Numbered from the stretch's first letter, positions 52,975 through 62,511 are shown. The stretch is 64,000 nt of DNA from Burkholderiales bacterium (GCA_016703325.1 JADJCH010000002.1:62001-126000); one strand, 5' to 3'. Notes: a model not told the origin generated them from the sequence alone. A program made the numbers and translations.

Positions 52975-54294
52975 ATGGCGATCGACGCAACCCATGACCC
53001 GGCCCAGACCAGCTGGGTGGCCTCCGCCCAGGCGTTGGGCGCTGACTTCCCGATCCAGAACCTGCCCTTCGGCCGCATTCGCCGGGCGGGCTCGGCCGAG
53101 CCCTGGCGCATCGGCGTGGCCATCGGCGACCAGGTGCTGGACTTGGCTGCCGCAGCCCTGGCGGGTGGCTGGTCGGCCGAGGTGGCTGCGCTGTTGGCCC
53201 CGCTGGCCGCCGGTGACCTGAACGCCGTGATGGCCCAGGGCAGCGCCGCGCGCCGCGTGCTGCGCAGCGCCCTGCAGGCTGGACTGAAGACCGGCAGCGC
53301 CCAACAGGCCGTGCTGGCGACCTGCCTGATCGCGCAGGCCGAGGTCGAGTTCAGCCTGCCCTGCACGGTGCACGACTACACCGACTTCTACACCGGCATC
53401 CACCACGCCACCGCGGTGGGCAAGCTGTTCAGGCCGGACAACCCGCTGCTGCCCAACTACAAGTGGGTGCCCATCGGCTACCACGGCCGGGCCTCCTCGC
53501 TGGTGGTCAGCGGCACGGCCATCCGCAGGCCCAACGGCCAGTTCAAGCTGCCGGGCACACCCGAAGGTGCGGCGCCGGACTTCGGCCCCTGCCGCCGGCT
53601 GGACTATGAGCTGGAGCTGGGCGCCTACGTCGGGCGCGCCAACGCGCTGGGCGAACCGGTGCCGATCGGCCAGGCCGAGGAGCACCTCTTCGGCGTGGGC
53701 CTGTTCAACGACTGGTCGGCGCGCGACCTGCAGGCCTGGGAGTACCAGCCTCTGGGCCCCTTCCTGGCCAAGAACTTCGGCAGCACCGTTTCGCCCTGGA
53801 TCGTCACGATGGAGGCGCTGGCGCCCTTCCGCCAGCCATTCACCCGGCCCGAGGGCGATCCGCAGCCGCTGCCCTACCTGGACTCGGCGGCCAACCGCGA
53901 GGCTGGGGCCTTCGACATCCAGCTGCAGGTGCGCCTGCAGACAGCGAAGATGCGCGAGGCCGGCGAGCCGGCGGTGGCGCTGATGCAGTCCAACTTCCGC
54001 GACTCCTACTGGACGCTGGCGCAGCTGTTGACGCACCACACCGTCAACGGCTGCAACCTCAACCCCGGCGATCTGCTGGGCAGTGGCACCCAGTCCGGCC
54101 CGCAGCCGGGGCAGGGCGGCTCGCTGCTGGAGCTCACCGGCGGCGGCAAGCAGCCGATCACGCTGCCCAACGGCGAGACACGCACCTTCCTGCAAGACGG
54201 CGACAGCGTCGAGCTGCACGCCTGGTGCGAGCGCGAAGGCACGGTGCGAATCGGCTTCGGTCCCTGTGCCGGGGTGATCCTGCCGGCGCCTTGA
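52975..54294 (+). CDS. fahA: Fumarylacetoacetase
   Basis: A 439-residue full-length FAH: N-terminal SH3-like domain (about 10-120) and catalytic domain with DYTDFYTGIHHATAVGKLFR, the metal ligands in LDYELELGAYVG and GLFNDWSARDLQAWE, and the late GDLLGSGTQSGP. The family hydrolyses 4-fumarylacetoacetate to fumarate and acetoacetate, the last homogentisate step. Homogentisate dioxygenase is not in the window, so the pathway partner must lie elsewhere or the substrate may differ. Confidence 0.93.
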   Translation: MAIDATHDPAQTSWVASAQALGADFPIQNLPFGRIRRAGSAEPWRIGVAIGDQVLDLAAAALAGGWSAEVAALLAPLAAGDLNAVMAQGSAARRVLRSALQAGLKTGSAQQAVLATCLIAQAEVEFSLPCTVHDYTDFYTGIHHATAVGKLFRPDNPLLPNYKWVPIGYHGRASSLVVSGTAIRRPNGQFKLPGTPEGAAPDFGPCRRLDYELELGAYVGRANALGEPVPIGQAEEHLFGVGLFNDWSARDLQAWEYQPLGPFLAKNFGSTVSPWIVTMEALAPFRQPFTRPEGDPQPLPYLDSAANREAGAFDIQLQVRLQTAKMREAGEPAVALMQSNFRDSYWTLAQLLTHHTVNGCNLNPGDLLGSGTQSGPQPGQGGSLLELTGGGKQPITLPNGETRTFLQDGDSVELHAWCEREGTVRIGFGPCAGVILPAP

Positions 54295-54323
54295 GCATCC
54301 GACCCGGCCCGGCCCTTGCCCGG

Positions 54324-55277
54324 TCAGGGCGCGGGCCGCTCCTCCTGGACGGTGACCAGCCCGTACGCCGCCAGGGCCGCGTCCCAGGGCGTGGGCGTCG
54401 GGATGCTGTCGGTCAGCGTGTCCAGGAACAGGCGCAGCTTGAACAGGTTGCGCTGTGTCTGCGGGAATACCGCCGACAGCCAGAAGGACGACAGCTGCTG
54501 GTCGCACAGCAGCAGCTGCAGTCGGCCCTGGACGATCTCCTCGGCCGCCACCACGGTGGGGATACACACCACACCGCCTCCATCCACCGCCCAGTCGCGC
54601 AGCATGTGCACGCTGTTGCTGCGCAGCGTGGGGTGCAAGTCCAGGATAACCTGGCGGTCGCGGCTGTTGAACACCCAGCGGTCGCGCGAGGGGTAGCGCG
54701 AATACAGCCCCAGGCGGTGCGCCAGCAGGTCTTCGGGCTTGCCGATCGGCGCCTGCCGACCCAGGTAGCTCGGTGCGGCGCAGAACACCCGGTGCACCGG
54801 GAACAGGCGCCGCTCGATCAGCTCCTCGGAGGCGGGCGGGAAGATCTGCAGCGCACAGTCGAACCCCTCGCGCACCGGGTCCACCACCGCGTCGTTGACC
54901 ACCAGGTCCACCGTGATGCCCGGGTAGCGGTCCTGGAATCGGTGCAGCAACTGCGCCATGTGGCCGAGCACGAAACCCGGCAACGCGTGGATGCGCAGGT
55001 TGCCCGTCGGTGAACTGCGCGACTCGCGCATCTGGTCCACCAGCTGGTTGGCCCGCGCGATCAGGGCCGAGCACTCTTTGAAGTAGAGCTCGCCGGTCTC
55101 GGACAGCCGCACATGCCGCGTCGAGCGGTGGAACAGCGGCGCACCGACGAAGTCCTCCAGCTGCCGGATGCGCTCGCTGACCACGGACTTGGACAGGCCG
55201 ACCTGCCGCGCCACCTCGGCGAAGCTGCCGGCTTCGGCGACGCGCACGAACGCGTCGATGCTCTGGAATCGATCCAT
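54324..55277 (-). CDS. LysR-family transcriptional regulator
   Basis: A 317-residue regulator: N-terminal HTH (DAFVRVAEAGSFAEVARQVGLSKSVVSERIRQLEDF region) and a type 2 periplasmic-binding effector domain (about 95-300). It diverges from the hydroquinone dioxygenase genes over 245 bp with a palindrome at 55348-55364. In nitrophenol and hydroquinone degraders a LysR regulator (PnpR) commonly controls such genes, so it is the likely pathway activator. ATG 55277 begins at the conserved MDRFQSIDAFV. Confidence 0.92.
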   Translation of the reverse strand: MDRFQSIDAFVRVAEAGSFAEVARQVGLSKSVVSERIRQLEDFVGAPLFHRSTRHVRLSETGELYFKECSALIARANQLVDQMRESRSSPTGNLRIHALPGFVLGHMAQLLHRFQDRYPGITVDLVVNDAVVDPVREGFDCALQIFPPASEELIERRLFPVHRVFCAAPSYLGRQAPIGKPEDLLAHRLGLYSRYPSRDRWVFNSRDRQVILDLHPTLRSNSVHMLRDWAVDGGGVVCIPTVVAAEEIVQGRLQLLLCDQQLSSFWLSAVFPQTQRNLFKLRLFLDTLTDSIPTPTPWDAALAAYGLVTVQEERPAP

Positions 55278-55347
55278 TGGGGCAGTCTCCTCGGGGTCCA
55301 TCGGTCCGGCCCGTCGCGGGCCGGCTGCGGATCTTCGGGGTTGAATT

Positions 55348-55364
55348 GTTCGCCAAAACCGAAC
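55348..55364. promoter_or_regulatory. LysR-type binding site
   Basis: GTTCG-N7-CGAAC, a perfect 5-bp inverted repeat containing the T-N11-A pattern of LysR regulators, between the LysR gene and the dioxygenase operon. Confidence 0.55.
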
Positions 55365-55522
55365 ACCTGGGTCGGCCGGCGATCGCTTTTCGCCTTTGGC
55401 CGCCTCTCCTAAAGTTCAGTCACCGTGACGCAGCCGCCCCATAGCACTGCACCACCGGACAGCGCGGCGGCATTCGACGCCCACCAGGCGACCGCCGCTG
55501 GACACAAGGATCGGAGACAGAT

Positions 55523-56023
55523 ATGAGTGAATTCGTCACCCGCTTCGGCTCCCTCGGGGACCACGAGAAGGGCCACATCGAGATCATCAACGACAACCCC
55601 AAGTACTACGTCTTCTCGAATGTGTTTGAGGTGGCCAATGCCTCGAAGCCCTATGAGAAGGTGGCGGTGGCCAAGAACCTGGAGTACGTGATCGAGGCGA
55701 TCCGTGCCGAGGGCGATTCGGGCTGGATGGCGGCGTCGCACGACGAATTCTGCATCGTGATGGACGGCGAGGTGCAGGTCGAGTTGGTGAAACTCGATCA
55801 CCCCGATGCCGTGGCCCCGGCCGACAAGGACGGCACGGTGGCGGTGGAAGGTACGCCGCAAGGCAGGCGCATGGGCGCGATCCGCCTGCGCCGCGGCCAC
55901 CAGGCGCTGCTGCCCAAGGGTGCGGCGTATCGGTTTTCCTCGGCGCAACCCGCGGTGCTGATCCAGCAAACCATCGTCGGTGACCTGACGATCCAGAAAT
56001 GGGCCGAGATCTGCTTCAACTGA
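55523..56023 (+). CDS. hapC: Hydroquinone 1,2-dioxygenase small subunit (HapC/PnpC type)
   Basis: A 166-residue cupin-like protein (start MSEFVTRFGSLGDHEKGHIE; SHDEFCIVMDGEVQVELVK; RRGHQALLPKGAAYRF). Size and its place directly before the large subunit fit the small subunit of two-component hydroquinone dioxygenases (HapC of Pseudomonas fluorescens ACB, PnpC). The complex opens hydroquinone to 4-hydroxymuconic semialdehyde. The small subunit is needed for activity but does not hold the iron. First gene of the catabolic operon, with GGAGA upstream. Confidence 0.85.
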   Translation: MSEFVTRFGSLGDHEKGHIEIINDNPKYYVFSNVFEVANASKPYEKVAVAKNLEYVIEAIRAEGDSGWMAASHDEFCIVMDGEVQVELVKLDHPDAVAPADKDGTVAVEGTPQGRRMGAIRLRRGHQALLPKGAAYRFSSAQPAVLIQQTIVGDLTIQKWAEICFN

Positions 56024-56083
56024 TTGCGCACGACGTCCACTGCGCCGACTGCCCGTATACCGACACCGATTGAGGAGACCGCC

Positions 56084-57073
56084 ATGAATACCATCGCCGA
56101 ACCCGTCCAGCTGACCGTCGCGGGTTACCGCACGTTTGAACTGGGTGCTTTCCAGTTCTCGCGCGACGAATACTTCGTCACCATTTCCTGGCCGGCCAAG
56201 GGCCAGCGCCAGTCGCACACCCTGAGTGCCGATGCCTTCCTGCGCGCGCTGATGCGCGACGTGGCCTGGGGCTTCTTCTACGGCGTGGTGAACTTCGATT
56301 CCGTCTTCGGCACCCGCAACCTGTATGGGCGGGTGGAGTTCTTCGCCGGACGGCTCAACGAGAACTACCACCGGAACGGCCTGTCTTATGTCGAAGTGTT
56401 CGACAGCCCGATGGCCATGAAGCGGATCAAGGAGATCCTGGCCGACTGGGTCAACGAGGGGTTCGACCCCTTTGCCGCGCCGATGGAAACCGGCGACAAG
56501 GCCTTCGGTGAAAAGAATGGCAGCAACCTGGCCGCTATCGACCGCTTCCGGGTCGCCACCCGCCGCATGCCGGGCCTGAAAGGGGATTCCCCGCTGCGTG
56601 GCGACGAGAACGGCTACCCGATCAACCGGGCCTTTGCCGACGTACCGCAGGACGTGCCGGAGATCCAGGCCGAGCCGGGGTTCGAGGGCGAGCTGCATGC
56701 CTTCAACCTGTTTGCCTACCTGTCGCGCTCGGACGTGACCTGGAACCCCTCGGTGACCTCGGTGTGCAAGGCCAGCCTGTTCTGCCCGACCACGGAGGAA
56801 TACATCCTGCCGATCCTGCACGGCAATGACCGGGTCGAGTGGTTCTTGCAGTTCTCCGACGAGATCATGTGGAACATCTCCGACAAGGAAACCGGCCGCC
56901 CTCGCGCCCGCGTGCTGATGAAGGCCGGAGACGTGGCCGCAATGCCGGCGGACATCGCCCACCAGGGTTTTTCGAAGAAGCGCTCGATGTTGCTGGTCTG
57001 GGAAAACGCCAACCCCGGCATCGTGAAAATGCATGAGACCGGCGAGCTCCCGCCGTACCCCGTGACGTTTTGA
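56084..57073 (+). CDS. hapD: Hydroquinone 1,2-dioxygenase large subunit (HapD/PnpD type)
   Basis: A 329-residue subunit. H246 and N248 (ILHGNDRVEW), E252 and H293 (PADIAHQGF) have the same spacing (2, 4, 41) as the Fe(II) ligands I recall for PnpD (His256, Asn258, Glu262, His303), all offset by ten. This supports a functional extradiol-type enzyme that cleaves hydroquinone between C1 and C2. ATG 56084 has GAGGAG upstream, 60 nt after hapC. HapE follows after a 143-nt gap with a hairpin. Confidence 0.88.
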   Translation: MNTIAEPVQLTVAGYRTFELGAFQFSRDEYFVTISWPAKGQRQSHTLSADAFLRALMRDVAWGFFYGVVNFDSVFGTRNLYGRVEFFAGRLNENYHRNGLSYVEVFDSPMAMKRIKEILADWVNEGFDPFAAPMETGDKAFGEKNGSNLAAIDRFRVATRRMPGLKGDSPLRGDENGYPINRAFADVPQDVPEIQAEPGFEGELHAFNLFAYLSRSDVTWNPSVTSVCKASLFCPTTEEYILPILHGNDRVEWFLQFSDEIMWNISDKETGRPRARVLMKAGDVAAMPADIAHQGFSKKRSMLLVWENANPGIVKMHETGELPPYPVTF

Positions 57074-57082
57074 TGCTGCACG

Positions 57083-57103
57083 CCCGGGCCTGAGCGGCCC
57101 GGG
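57083..57103 (+). other. Hairpin between hapD and hapE
   Basis: CCCGGGCC-TGAGC-GGCCCGGG: an 8-bp perfect stem without a T-tract. It may stabilise the hapCD transcript or attenuate read-through so that dioxygenase exceeds the downstream enzymes. The rest of 57074-57216 shows nothing else clear. Confidence 0.45.
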
Positions 57104-57216
57104 TCGCGGCGCTTCCCCCACCGAGCCCCTTCGAGACTGTACGGACGTGCCTCTGCGGCGCGCCCGGGGGATGTCTCGTCTCGAAGTTCCCTCCTTGATC
57201 CCGATCGAGGCCCAGC

Positions 57217-58689
57217 GTGCCCACCATCCAGAACCAGCTGTTCATCGACGGGCGCTTCGTCGATGCCCAGGACGGCGCGACCATCGACGTCCTCAATCCC
57301 CACGACAATTCGCTGATCACCCGCGTGGCTGAGGCCAAGGCGGCGGACGTCGAGCTGGCGGTCGCCGCAGCCGAGCGGGCCTTCGGTCCCTGGAGCCGCA
57401 TGGCTGCTGCCGACCGGGGTCGGCTGCTGCTCAAGCTGGCCGACCGCATCGAGGCCTGTGCCGACGAGCTGGCCCACCTGGAGTCGCTGGACACCGGCCA
57501 TCCGATTCGCGATGCCCGCCACATCGACGTGCCGCGCACGGCGGCCTGTTACCGCTACTTCGGCGGCATGGCCGACAAGTTCCAGGGCAGCGTGGTGCCG
57601 GTGGAGACCGGCTTCCTGAACTACGTGATGCGCTCGCCCATCGGCGTGGTCGGGCAGATCGTGCCCTGGAACTTTCCGCTGATGTTCACCGCCTGGAAAA
57701 TGGGCCCGGCGCTGGCTGCCGGCAACACGGTGGTGCTCAAGCCCTCGGAGATCACGCCGCTGTCGACGCTGCGCATCGCCGAGCTGATGGCCGAGGTAGG
57801 CTTTCCGCCCGGGGCGGTCAACATCGTGGTCGGCTACGGCCACGCGGCAGGGCAGGCGCTGGCCGAGCACCCGCGCGTGGGCAAGATCGCCTTCACCGGC
57901 TCCACCGCTACCGGGCGCCGCGTGGTGGAGGCCTCCAAGGGCAATCTCAAGCGCGTGCAGCTGGAGCTGGGCGGCAAGGGCGCCAACATCGTCTTCGAGG
58001 ACGCCAACCTGGTCGCGGCGGTCAACGGCTCGGCCTGGGCGATCTTCCACAACCAGGGCCAGGCCTGCATCGCCGGCTCGCGGCTGATCGTGCACGAGCG
58101 CGTGGCCGACGAGTTCCTGGACCGCTTCGTCGGCCTGGCGAAGTCCATCCGCCTGGGCAATCCGCTCGACCCCGACACCGAGATGGGGCCGCTGACCTCC
58201 GCGCTGCACCGCGACCGCGTGCTGGCCTACGTGGATGTGGCGCGCGAGCAGGGCGGAGAGGTGCTGTCCGGAGGCCGAGCGCCCGATGCCGCCGAGCTGG
58301 CGCGCGGTTGCTACGTCGAGCCCACCGTGGTGCGGGCCCGCGCCACCGACCGGGTGGCGCAAGAGGAGGTCTTTGGCCCCTTCGTGACCGTCACCACCTT
58401 CAAGGACGACGAGGAGGCGCTGGCGATCGCCAACGGCACCGAGTACGGCCTGGGTAGCGGGCTGTGGACGCGCGACCTGTCGCGCGCGCACCGCTTCGGC
58501 CAGGCGATCCGCGCCGGCATGGTCTGGGTCAACAGCTACAAGCGCGTCAACCCCGGTTCACCCTTCGGCGGCGTCGGCCAGTCCGGCTACGGGCGAGAGA
58601 TGGGCTTCGAGGCGATGCACGACTACACCGAGGCGAAGTCGATCTGGGTGAACGTCGACGCGGTGATCCCGCCGCACTTCAAGCGCTGA
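57217..58689 (+). CDS. hapE: 4-hydroxymuconic semialdehyde dehydrogenase (HapE/PnpE type)
   Basis: A 490-residue NAD(P)+ aldehyde dehydrogenase: N152 in VPWNFPLMF, E250 in LELGGKGANIV and catalytic C284 in NQGQACIAGSR, all present. The family is broad; substrate is assigned from position between the hydroquinone dioxygenase and maleylacetate reductase genes. It would oxidise the ring-opened semialdehyde to maleylacetate (as 4-hydroxymuconate). The GTG start gives the normal MPTIQNQLFIDG N-terminus. Confidence 0.85.
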   Translation: MPTIQNQLFIDGRFVDAQDGATIDVLNPHDNSLITRVAEAKAADVELAVAAAERAFGPWSRMAAADRGRLLLKLADRIEACADELAHLESLDTGHPIRDARHIDVPRTAACYRYFGGMADKFQGSVVPVETGFLNYVMRSPIGVVGQIVPWNFPLMFTAWKMGPALAAGNTVVLKPSEITPLSTLRIAELMAEVGFPPGAVNIVVGYGHAAGQALAEHPRVGKIAFTGSTATGRRVVEASKGNLKRVQLELGGKGANIVFEDANLVAAVNGSAWAIFHNQGQACIAGSRLIVHERVADEFLDRFVGLAKSIRLGNPLDPDTEMGPLTSALHRDRVLAYVDVAREQGGEVLSGGRAPDAAELARGCYVEPTVVRARATDRVAQEEVFGPFVTVTTFKDDEEALAIANGTEYGLGSGLWTRDLSRAHRFGQAIRAGMVWVNSYKRVNPGSPFGGVGQSGYGREMGFEAMHDYTEAKSIWVNVDAVIPPHFKR

Positions 58690-58713
58690 GCAACGGACGC
58701 GAGGACGACGACG

Positions 58714-59403
58714 GTGGTCAACAAATTCCTCGACAGTGCGGCCGCTGCGGTGGCCGACCTGCCCGATGGTGCGACGGTGATGATCGGCGGCTTCGGCACC
58801 GCCGGGATGCCCGCGGCGCTGATCAACGCGCTGATCGACCAGGGCGCGCGCGAGCTGGTGGTGGTCAACAACAACGCCGGCAACGGCGAGACCGGCCTGG
58901 CCGCGCTGCTCAAGGCGCGGCGAGTGCGCAAGATCATCTGCTCCTTCCCGCGCCAGAGCGATTCGCAGGTCTTCGACGGCCTGTACCGCGCCGGCGAGAT
59001 CGAGCTGGAGCTAGTGCCGCAGGGCAACCTGGCCTGCCGCATCGAGGCGGCCGGCGCCGGGCTGGGGGCGGTCTACACGCCCACCGGCTTCGGCACCCTG
59101 CTGGCGGCCGGCAAGGAGACGCGCGAGTTCGGCGGCCGCTCCTACGTGCTGGAGCTGCCGATCCACGCCGACGTGGCGCTGATCAAGGCCCACCGGGCGG
59201 ACCGCTGGGGCAACCTCACCTACCGCAAGAGTGCCCGCAACTTCGGCCCGATCATGGCCCGCGCCGCGCGCACCACCATCGTGCAGGCGGATCACCTCGT
59301 CGAGCTCGGGGAGATCGACCCGGAGGCGGTCGTCACGCCGGGCATCTTCGTGCAGCGCGTGGTGCATGTGCTGCGCGATGACCAGCTCGCGCCAGCGGCC
59401 TGA
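58714..59403 (+). CDS. pcaI: 3-oxoacid (3-oxoadipate) CoA-transferase subunit A
   Basis: A 229-residue alpha subunit of a class I CoA-transferase: the CoA-binding GGFGTAGMPAALI and the VYTPTGFGTLLAAGKETREF region. With subunit B it moves CoA from succinyl-CoA to 3-oxoadipate, the product of maleylacetate reductase downstream. GTG start, 24 nt after hapE. Substrate by context; acetoacetate transferase (ScoA) is the alternative. Confidence 0.83.
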   Translation: MVNKFLDSAAAAVADLPDGATVMIGGFGTAGMPAALINALIDQGARELVVVNNNAGNGETGLAALLKARRVRKIICSFPRQSDSQVFDGLYRAGEIELELVPQGNLACRIEAAGAGLGAVYTPTGFGTLLAAGKETREFGGRSYVLELPIHADVALIKAHRADRWGNLTYRKSARNFGPIMARAARTTIVQADHLVELGEIDPEAVVTPGIFVQRVVHVLRDDQLAPAA

Positions 59404-59418
59404 AGCGGGAACACCGAC

Positions 59419-60084
59419 ATGACTTCCCTGCAACGCTTTACCCGCCGCAGCCGCGACGACCTAGCCCGCCGCGTGGCCCGGGACATCCCGGACGGCGCCT
59501 ATGTGAACCTGGGGATCGGCGCGCCGACCCGGGTGGCCAACTTCCTGCCGGCGGATCGCGAGATCTTCCTGCACAGCGAGAACGGACTGCTCGGCATGGG
59601 TCCGGCGCCCGCGCCCGGCGAGGAGGACCCCGAGCTCATCAACGCCGGCAAGGAGCCGGTGACGCTGCTGCGCGGCGGCGCGTACTTCCACCACGGCGAC
59701 AGCTTCGCGATGATGCGCGGCGGCCACCTGGACATCTGCGTGCTCGGCGCCTTCCAGGTGTCGCTGGCGGGCGATCTGGCCAACTGGCACACCGGCGCGC
59801 CCGACGCCATCCCGGCGGTTGGCGGGGCGATGGACCTGGCCATCGGCGCCCGGCGGGTCTTCGTGATGATGGACCTGTTCACCAAGGGCGGCCAGAGCAA
59901 GCTGGTGCGCGAATGCAGCTACCCGGTCACAGGGCTGGCCTGCGTGGACCGCATCTACAGCGACGTGGCGGTGATCGACCTGCGTGCCGATGGCGCCTGG
60001 GTCACCGAAATGGTCGAGGACATCGACCTGGCGCGCCTGTGCGCCCTGACCGGGCTCGTGCTGCGGGCCGAGGGAGTCTCCTGA
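59419..60084 (+). CDS. pcaJ: 3-oxoacid (3-oxoadipate) CoA-transferase subunit B
   Basis: A 221-residue beta subunit carrying the catalytic Glu in LHSENGLLGMGP and the NLGIGAPTRVANFLP start. It lies 15 nt after subunit A and overlaps the maleylacetate reductase start (TGATG), so the three are coupled. See subunit A for substrate reasoning. Confidence 0.83.
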   Translation: MTSLQRFTRRSRDDLARRVARDIPDGAYVNLGIGAPTRVANFLPADREIFLHSENGLLGMGPAPAPGEEDPELINAGKEPVTLLRGGAYFHHGDSFAMMRGGHLDICVLGAFQVSLAGDLANWHTGAPDAIPAVGGAMDLAIGARRVFVMMDLFTKGGQSKLVRECSYPVTGLACVDRIYSDVAVIDLRADGAWVTEMVEDIDLARLCALTGLVLRAEGVS

Positions 60085-61154
60085 TGCGCACGTTCGTCTA
60101 CCAGGGCCTGCCCGCGCGGGTGATCTTCGGCGTCGGCACGCTGGCGCGCCTGCCCGAGGAGGTCGAGCGCCTGGGCGTCCGCAGCGCGCTGGTGCTGTGC
60201 ACGCCGGGGCAGCGTGAGGCCGCCGAGGAGGTCGCCCGGCAGCTGGGCGAGCGCTGTACCGGCATCTACGACCAGGCGGTGATGCACGTGCCCATCGAGA
60301 CGGCCGAGGACGCCCGCCGGGTGGCCGCCGAGCTGCGGGCCGACTGCTGCGTGGCCGTGGGCGGCGGCTCCACCATCGGCCTGGGCAAGGCGATCGCGCT
60401 GACCTCGGCGCTGCCGATCCTGGCGGTGCCGACCACCTTCGCCGGCTCGGAGATGACGCCGATCTACGGCCTCACCGAGGCGGGCGTCAAGCGCACCGGC
60501 CGCGACGCCCGGGTGCTGCCGCGCACGGTGATCTACGACCCGACGCTGACGGTCACGCTACCGGCCGCCATCGCCGGGCCCAGCGGCATGAACGCCATCG
60601 CCCACGCGGTGGAAGCGCTCTACGCGCAGGACGCCAACCCGGTCACCAGCCTGATGGCCGAGGAGAGCATCCGTGCGTTGGCCGACACCTTGCCGCGGGT
60701 GGTGCGCGACCCGCAGGACGTGGCGGCCGCGTCGGACGCGCTCTATGGCGCCTGGCTGGCCGGCATCTGCCTGGGCACGGTGGGCATGGCGCTGCACCAC
60801 AAGCTCTGCCACACGCTGGGCGGCAGCTTCAACCTGCCGCACGCCGAGATGCACACCATCGTACTGCCGCACTCGGTGGCCTACAACCGCTGCACAGCGC
60901 CGCAGGCGATGGCGCAGATTTCCCGCGCGCTCGGCGGCGCCGACCCGGCCGCCGGCCTCTACGACCTGGCCCAGCGGCTGGGGGCCCCCATGGCGCTGGC
61001 CGACATCGGCATGCCTGCCGACGGCCTGGCCCGAGCCGCCGACCTGGCGACCCAGAACCCCTACTTCAACCCGCGCCCGATCGACCGCGACGCGATCCTG
61101 GCGCTGCTGCAGGCCGCCCACGCCGGCCTGCGGCCCACCCCGGCCGGCACCTGA
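60084..61154 (+). CDS. hapF: Maleylacetate reductase (HapF/PnpF type)
   Basis: A 356-residue member of the iron-ADH-like family: N-terminal FVYQGLPARVIFGVGTL, NAD(P)-binding GGGSTIGLGKAIAL, PTTFAGSEMTPIYGLTE, and HKLCHTLGGSFNLPHAEMHTIVLPH with the His residues of the active site. It reduces maleylacetate to 3-oxoadipate. Start and neighbours (hydroquinone ring-cleavage genes upstream, CoA-transferase genes coupled) make the assignment firm. Confidence 0.93.
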   Translation: MRTFVYQGLPARVIFGVGTLARLPEEVERLGVRSALVLCTPGQREAAEEVARQLGERCTGIYDQAVMHVPIETAEDARRVAAELRADCCVAVGGGSTIGLGKAIALTSALPILAVPTTFAGSEMTPIYGLTEAGVKRTGRDARVLPRTVIYDPTLTVTLPAAIAGPSGMNAIAHAVEALYAQDANPVTSLMAEESIRALADTLPRVVRDPQDVAAASDALYGAWLAGICLGTVGMALHHKLCHTLGGSFNLPHAEMHTIVLPHSVAYNRCTAPQAMAQISRALGGADPAAGLYDLAQRLGAPMALADIGMPADGLARAADLATQNPYFNPRPIDRDAILALLQAAHAGLRPTPAGT

Positions 61155-61194
61155 AGGCGCCGACCTGCATCCACCGAAGAACGAGGAGACCGAG

Positions 61195-62511
61195 ATGACC
61201 CAGCCTGACACGAAGACCTTCCACGCAACCACCCAGCTTCAGCCTCGCCGCCGCGCGCTGCAGTGGCTGGGCGGCGCCACGCTGGCCGCAGGCAGCCTGG
61301 GCCTGCCGGGCCTGGCGCGAGCCCAGGCCGGCCGCAAGCTGAAGATTGGCTTCGTCACGCCCAAGACTGGGCCACTGGCGCCCTTCGCGGAGGCGGACAA
61401 CTTCGTCATCGAGCAGATGCGCGCGCTCTTCGCCGGCGGGGTGGAGATCGGCGGCAAGAAGCACCCGGTGGAGATCCTGGTCAAGGACAGTCAGTCCAAC
61501 CCCAACCGTGCCGCCAGCGTGGCCACCGACCTGATCGTCAAGGACAAGATCGACCTGATGCTGGTCTCCTCCACGCCGGAGACGACCAACCCGGTGGCCG
61601 ACCAGTGCGAGCTGAACAAGAAGCCCTGCATTTCCACCGTCGCGCCCTGGCAGCCCTGGTTCTTTACCCGCGGCGGCAAGCCGGAGAAGGGCTTCGACTG
61701 GACGTATCACTTCTTCTGGGGCCTGGAGGACCTGATCGGCGTGTTCAGCAGCATGTGGGCCACCGCGGGCAGCAACAAGGTGGTCGGCGCCCTGTGGCCC
61801 AACGACGGTGACGGCAACGCCTGGGGCGACGCCAAGCTGGGCTTCCCGCCGGTGCTGGCGAAGGGGGGCTACACCGTGGTGGATCCGGGCCGCTACCAGA
61901 ACCTGACGGCCGACTACTCGGCCCAGATCGCCAGGTACAAGGACGCCAAGGTCGAGATCCTGACCGGCGTGCCGATCCCGCCGGACTTCACCACCTTCTG
62001 GAACCAGGCGATGCAAAAGGGCTTCAAGCCCAAGGTGGCCACCGTCGGCAAGGCGCTGCTCTTCCCCTCCTCGGTGGAGGCGCTGGGCGCCAACGGCGAG
62101 GGCCTGTCCTCCGAGGTGTGGTGGACGCCCAGGCACCCCTTCAAGTCCTCGCTGACCGGCCAGACGGCCGCCCAGTTGGCCGACGCCTACGAGACCGGCA
62201 CCAAGAAGCAGTGGACCCAGCCGCTGGGCTTTGCCCACGCGCTGTTCGAGCTGGCGGTGGACGTGCTCAAGCGCAGCAAGGACCTGGACAGCGCCGTCGC
62301 GATCCGCGATGCCATCGCCGCCACCAAGCTGGACACCATCGTCGGCCCGATTTCCTGGCAGGGCGGCCCGGTCAAGAACGTCGCCAAGACGCCGCTGGTG
62401 GGCGGCCAGTGGCGCAAGGGTGGCAAGCACAAATACGAGCTGGTCATCGTCGACAACTCGCAGGCCAAGATGATCCCGGTGCAGGACAAGCTCCGGCCGA
62501 TCGGCGGGTGA
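61195..62511 (+). CDS. ABC transporter substrate-binding protein (Liv-type), Tat-exported
   Basis: A 438-residue periplasmic binding protein of the branched-chain amino acid/aromatic family. A long leader contains twin arginines (QPRRRALQWLGG) and a hydrophobic core ending ARAQ, fitting Tat export. The mature protein starts KLKIGFVTPKTGPLAPF, typical of Peripla_BP_6. Placed 40 nt after maleylacetate reductase, so it probably captures an aromatic precursor of hydroquinone (inference). Confidence 0.88.
   Translation: MTQPDTKTFHATTQLQPRRRALQWLGGATLAAGSLGLPGLARAQAGRKLKIGFVTPKTGPLAPFAEADNFVIEQMRALFAGGVEIGGKKHPVEILVKDSQSNPNRAASVATDLIVKDKIDLMLVSSTPETTNPVADQCELNKKPCISTVAPWQPWFFTRGGKPEKGFDWTYHFFWGLEDLIGVFSSMWATAGSNKVVGALWPNDGDGNAWGDAKLGFPPVLAKGGYTVVDPGRYQNLTADYSAQIARYKDAKVEILTGVPIPPDFTTFWNQAMQKGFKPKVATVGKALLFPSSVEALGANGEGLSSEVWWTPRHPFKSSLTGQTAAQLADAYETGTKKQWTQPLGFAHALFELAVDVLKRSKDLDSAVAIRDAIAATKLDTIVGPISWQGGPVKNVAKTPLVGGQWRKGGKHKYELVIVDNSQAKMIPVQDKLRPIGG

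Noticed and set aside
51928..55356. Open frame of over 1100 codons on the minus strand
   Set aside because: It lies antisense to the MBL, fahA and LysR genes, has no recognisable domain, and arises from GC-rich third positions.
57083..57103. Hairpin after hapD as a Rho-independent terminator
   Set aside because: It has no T-tract, and the downstream genes complete the same pathway, so it is listed only as a hairpin.
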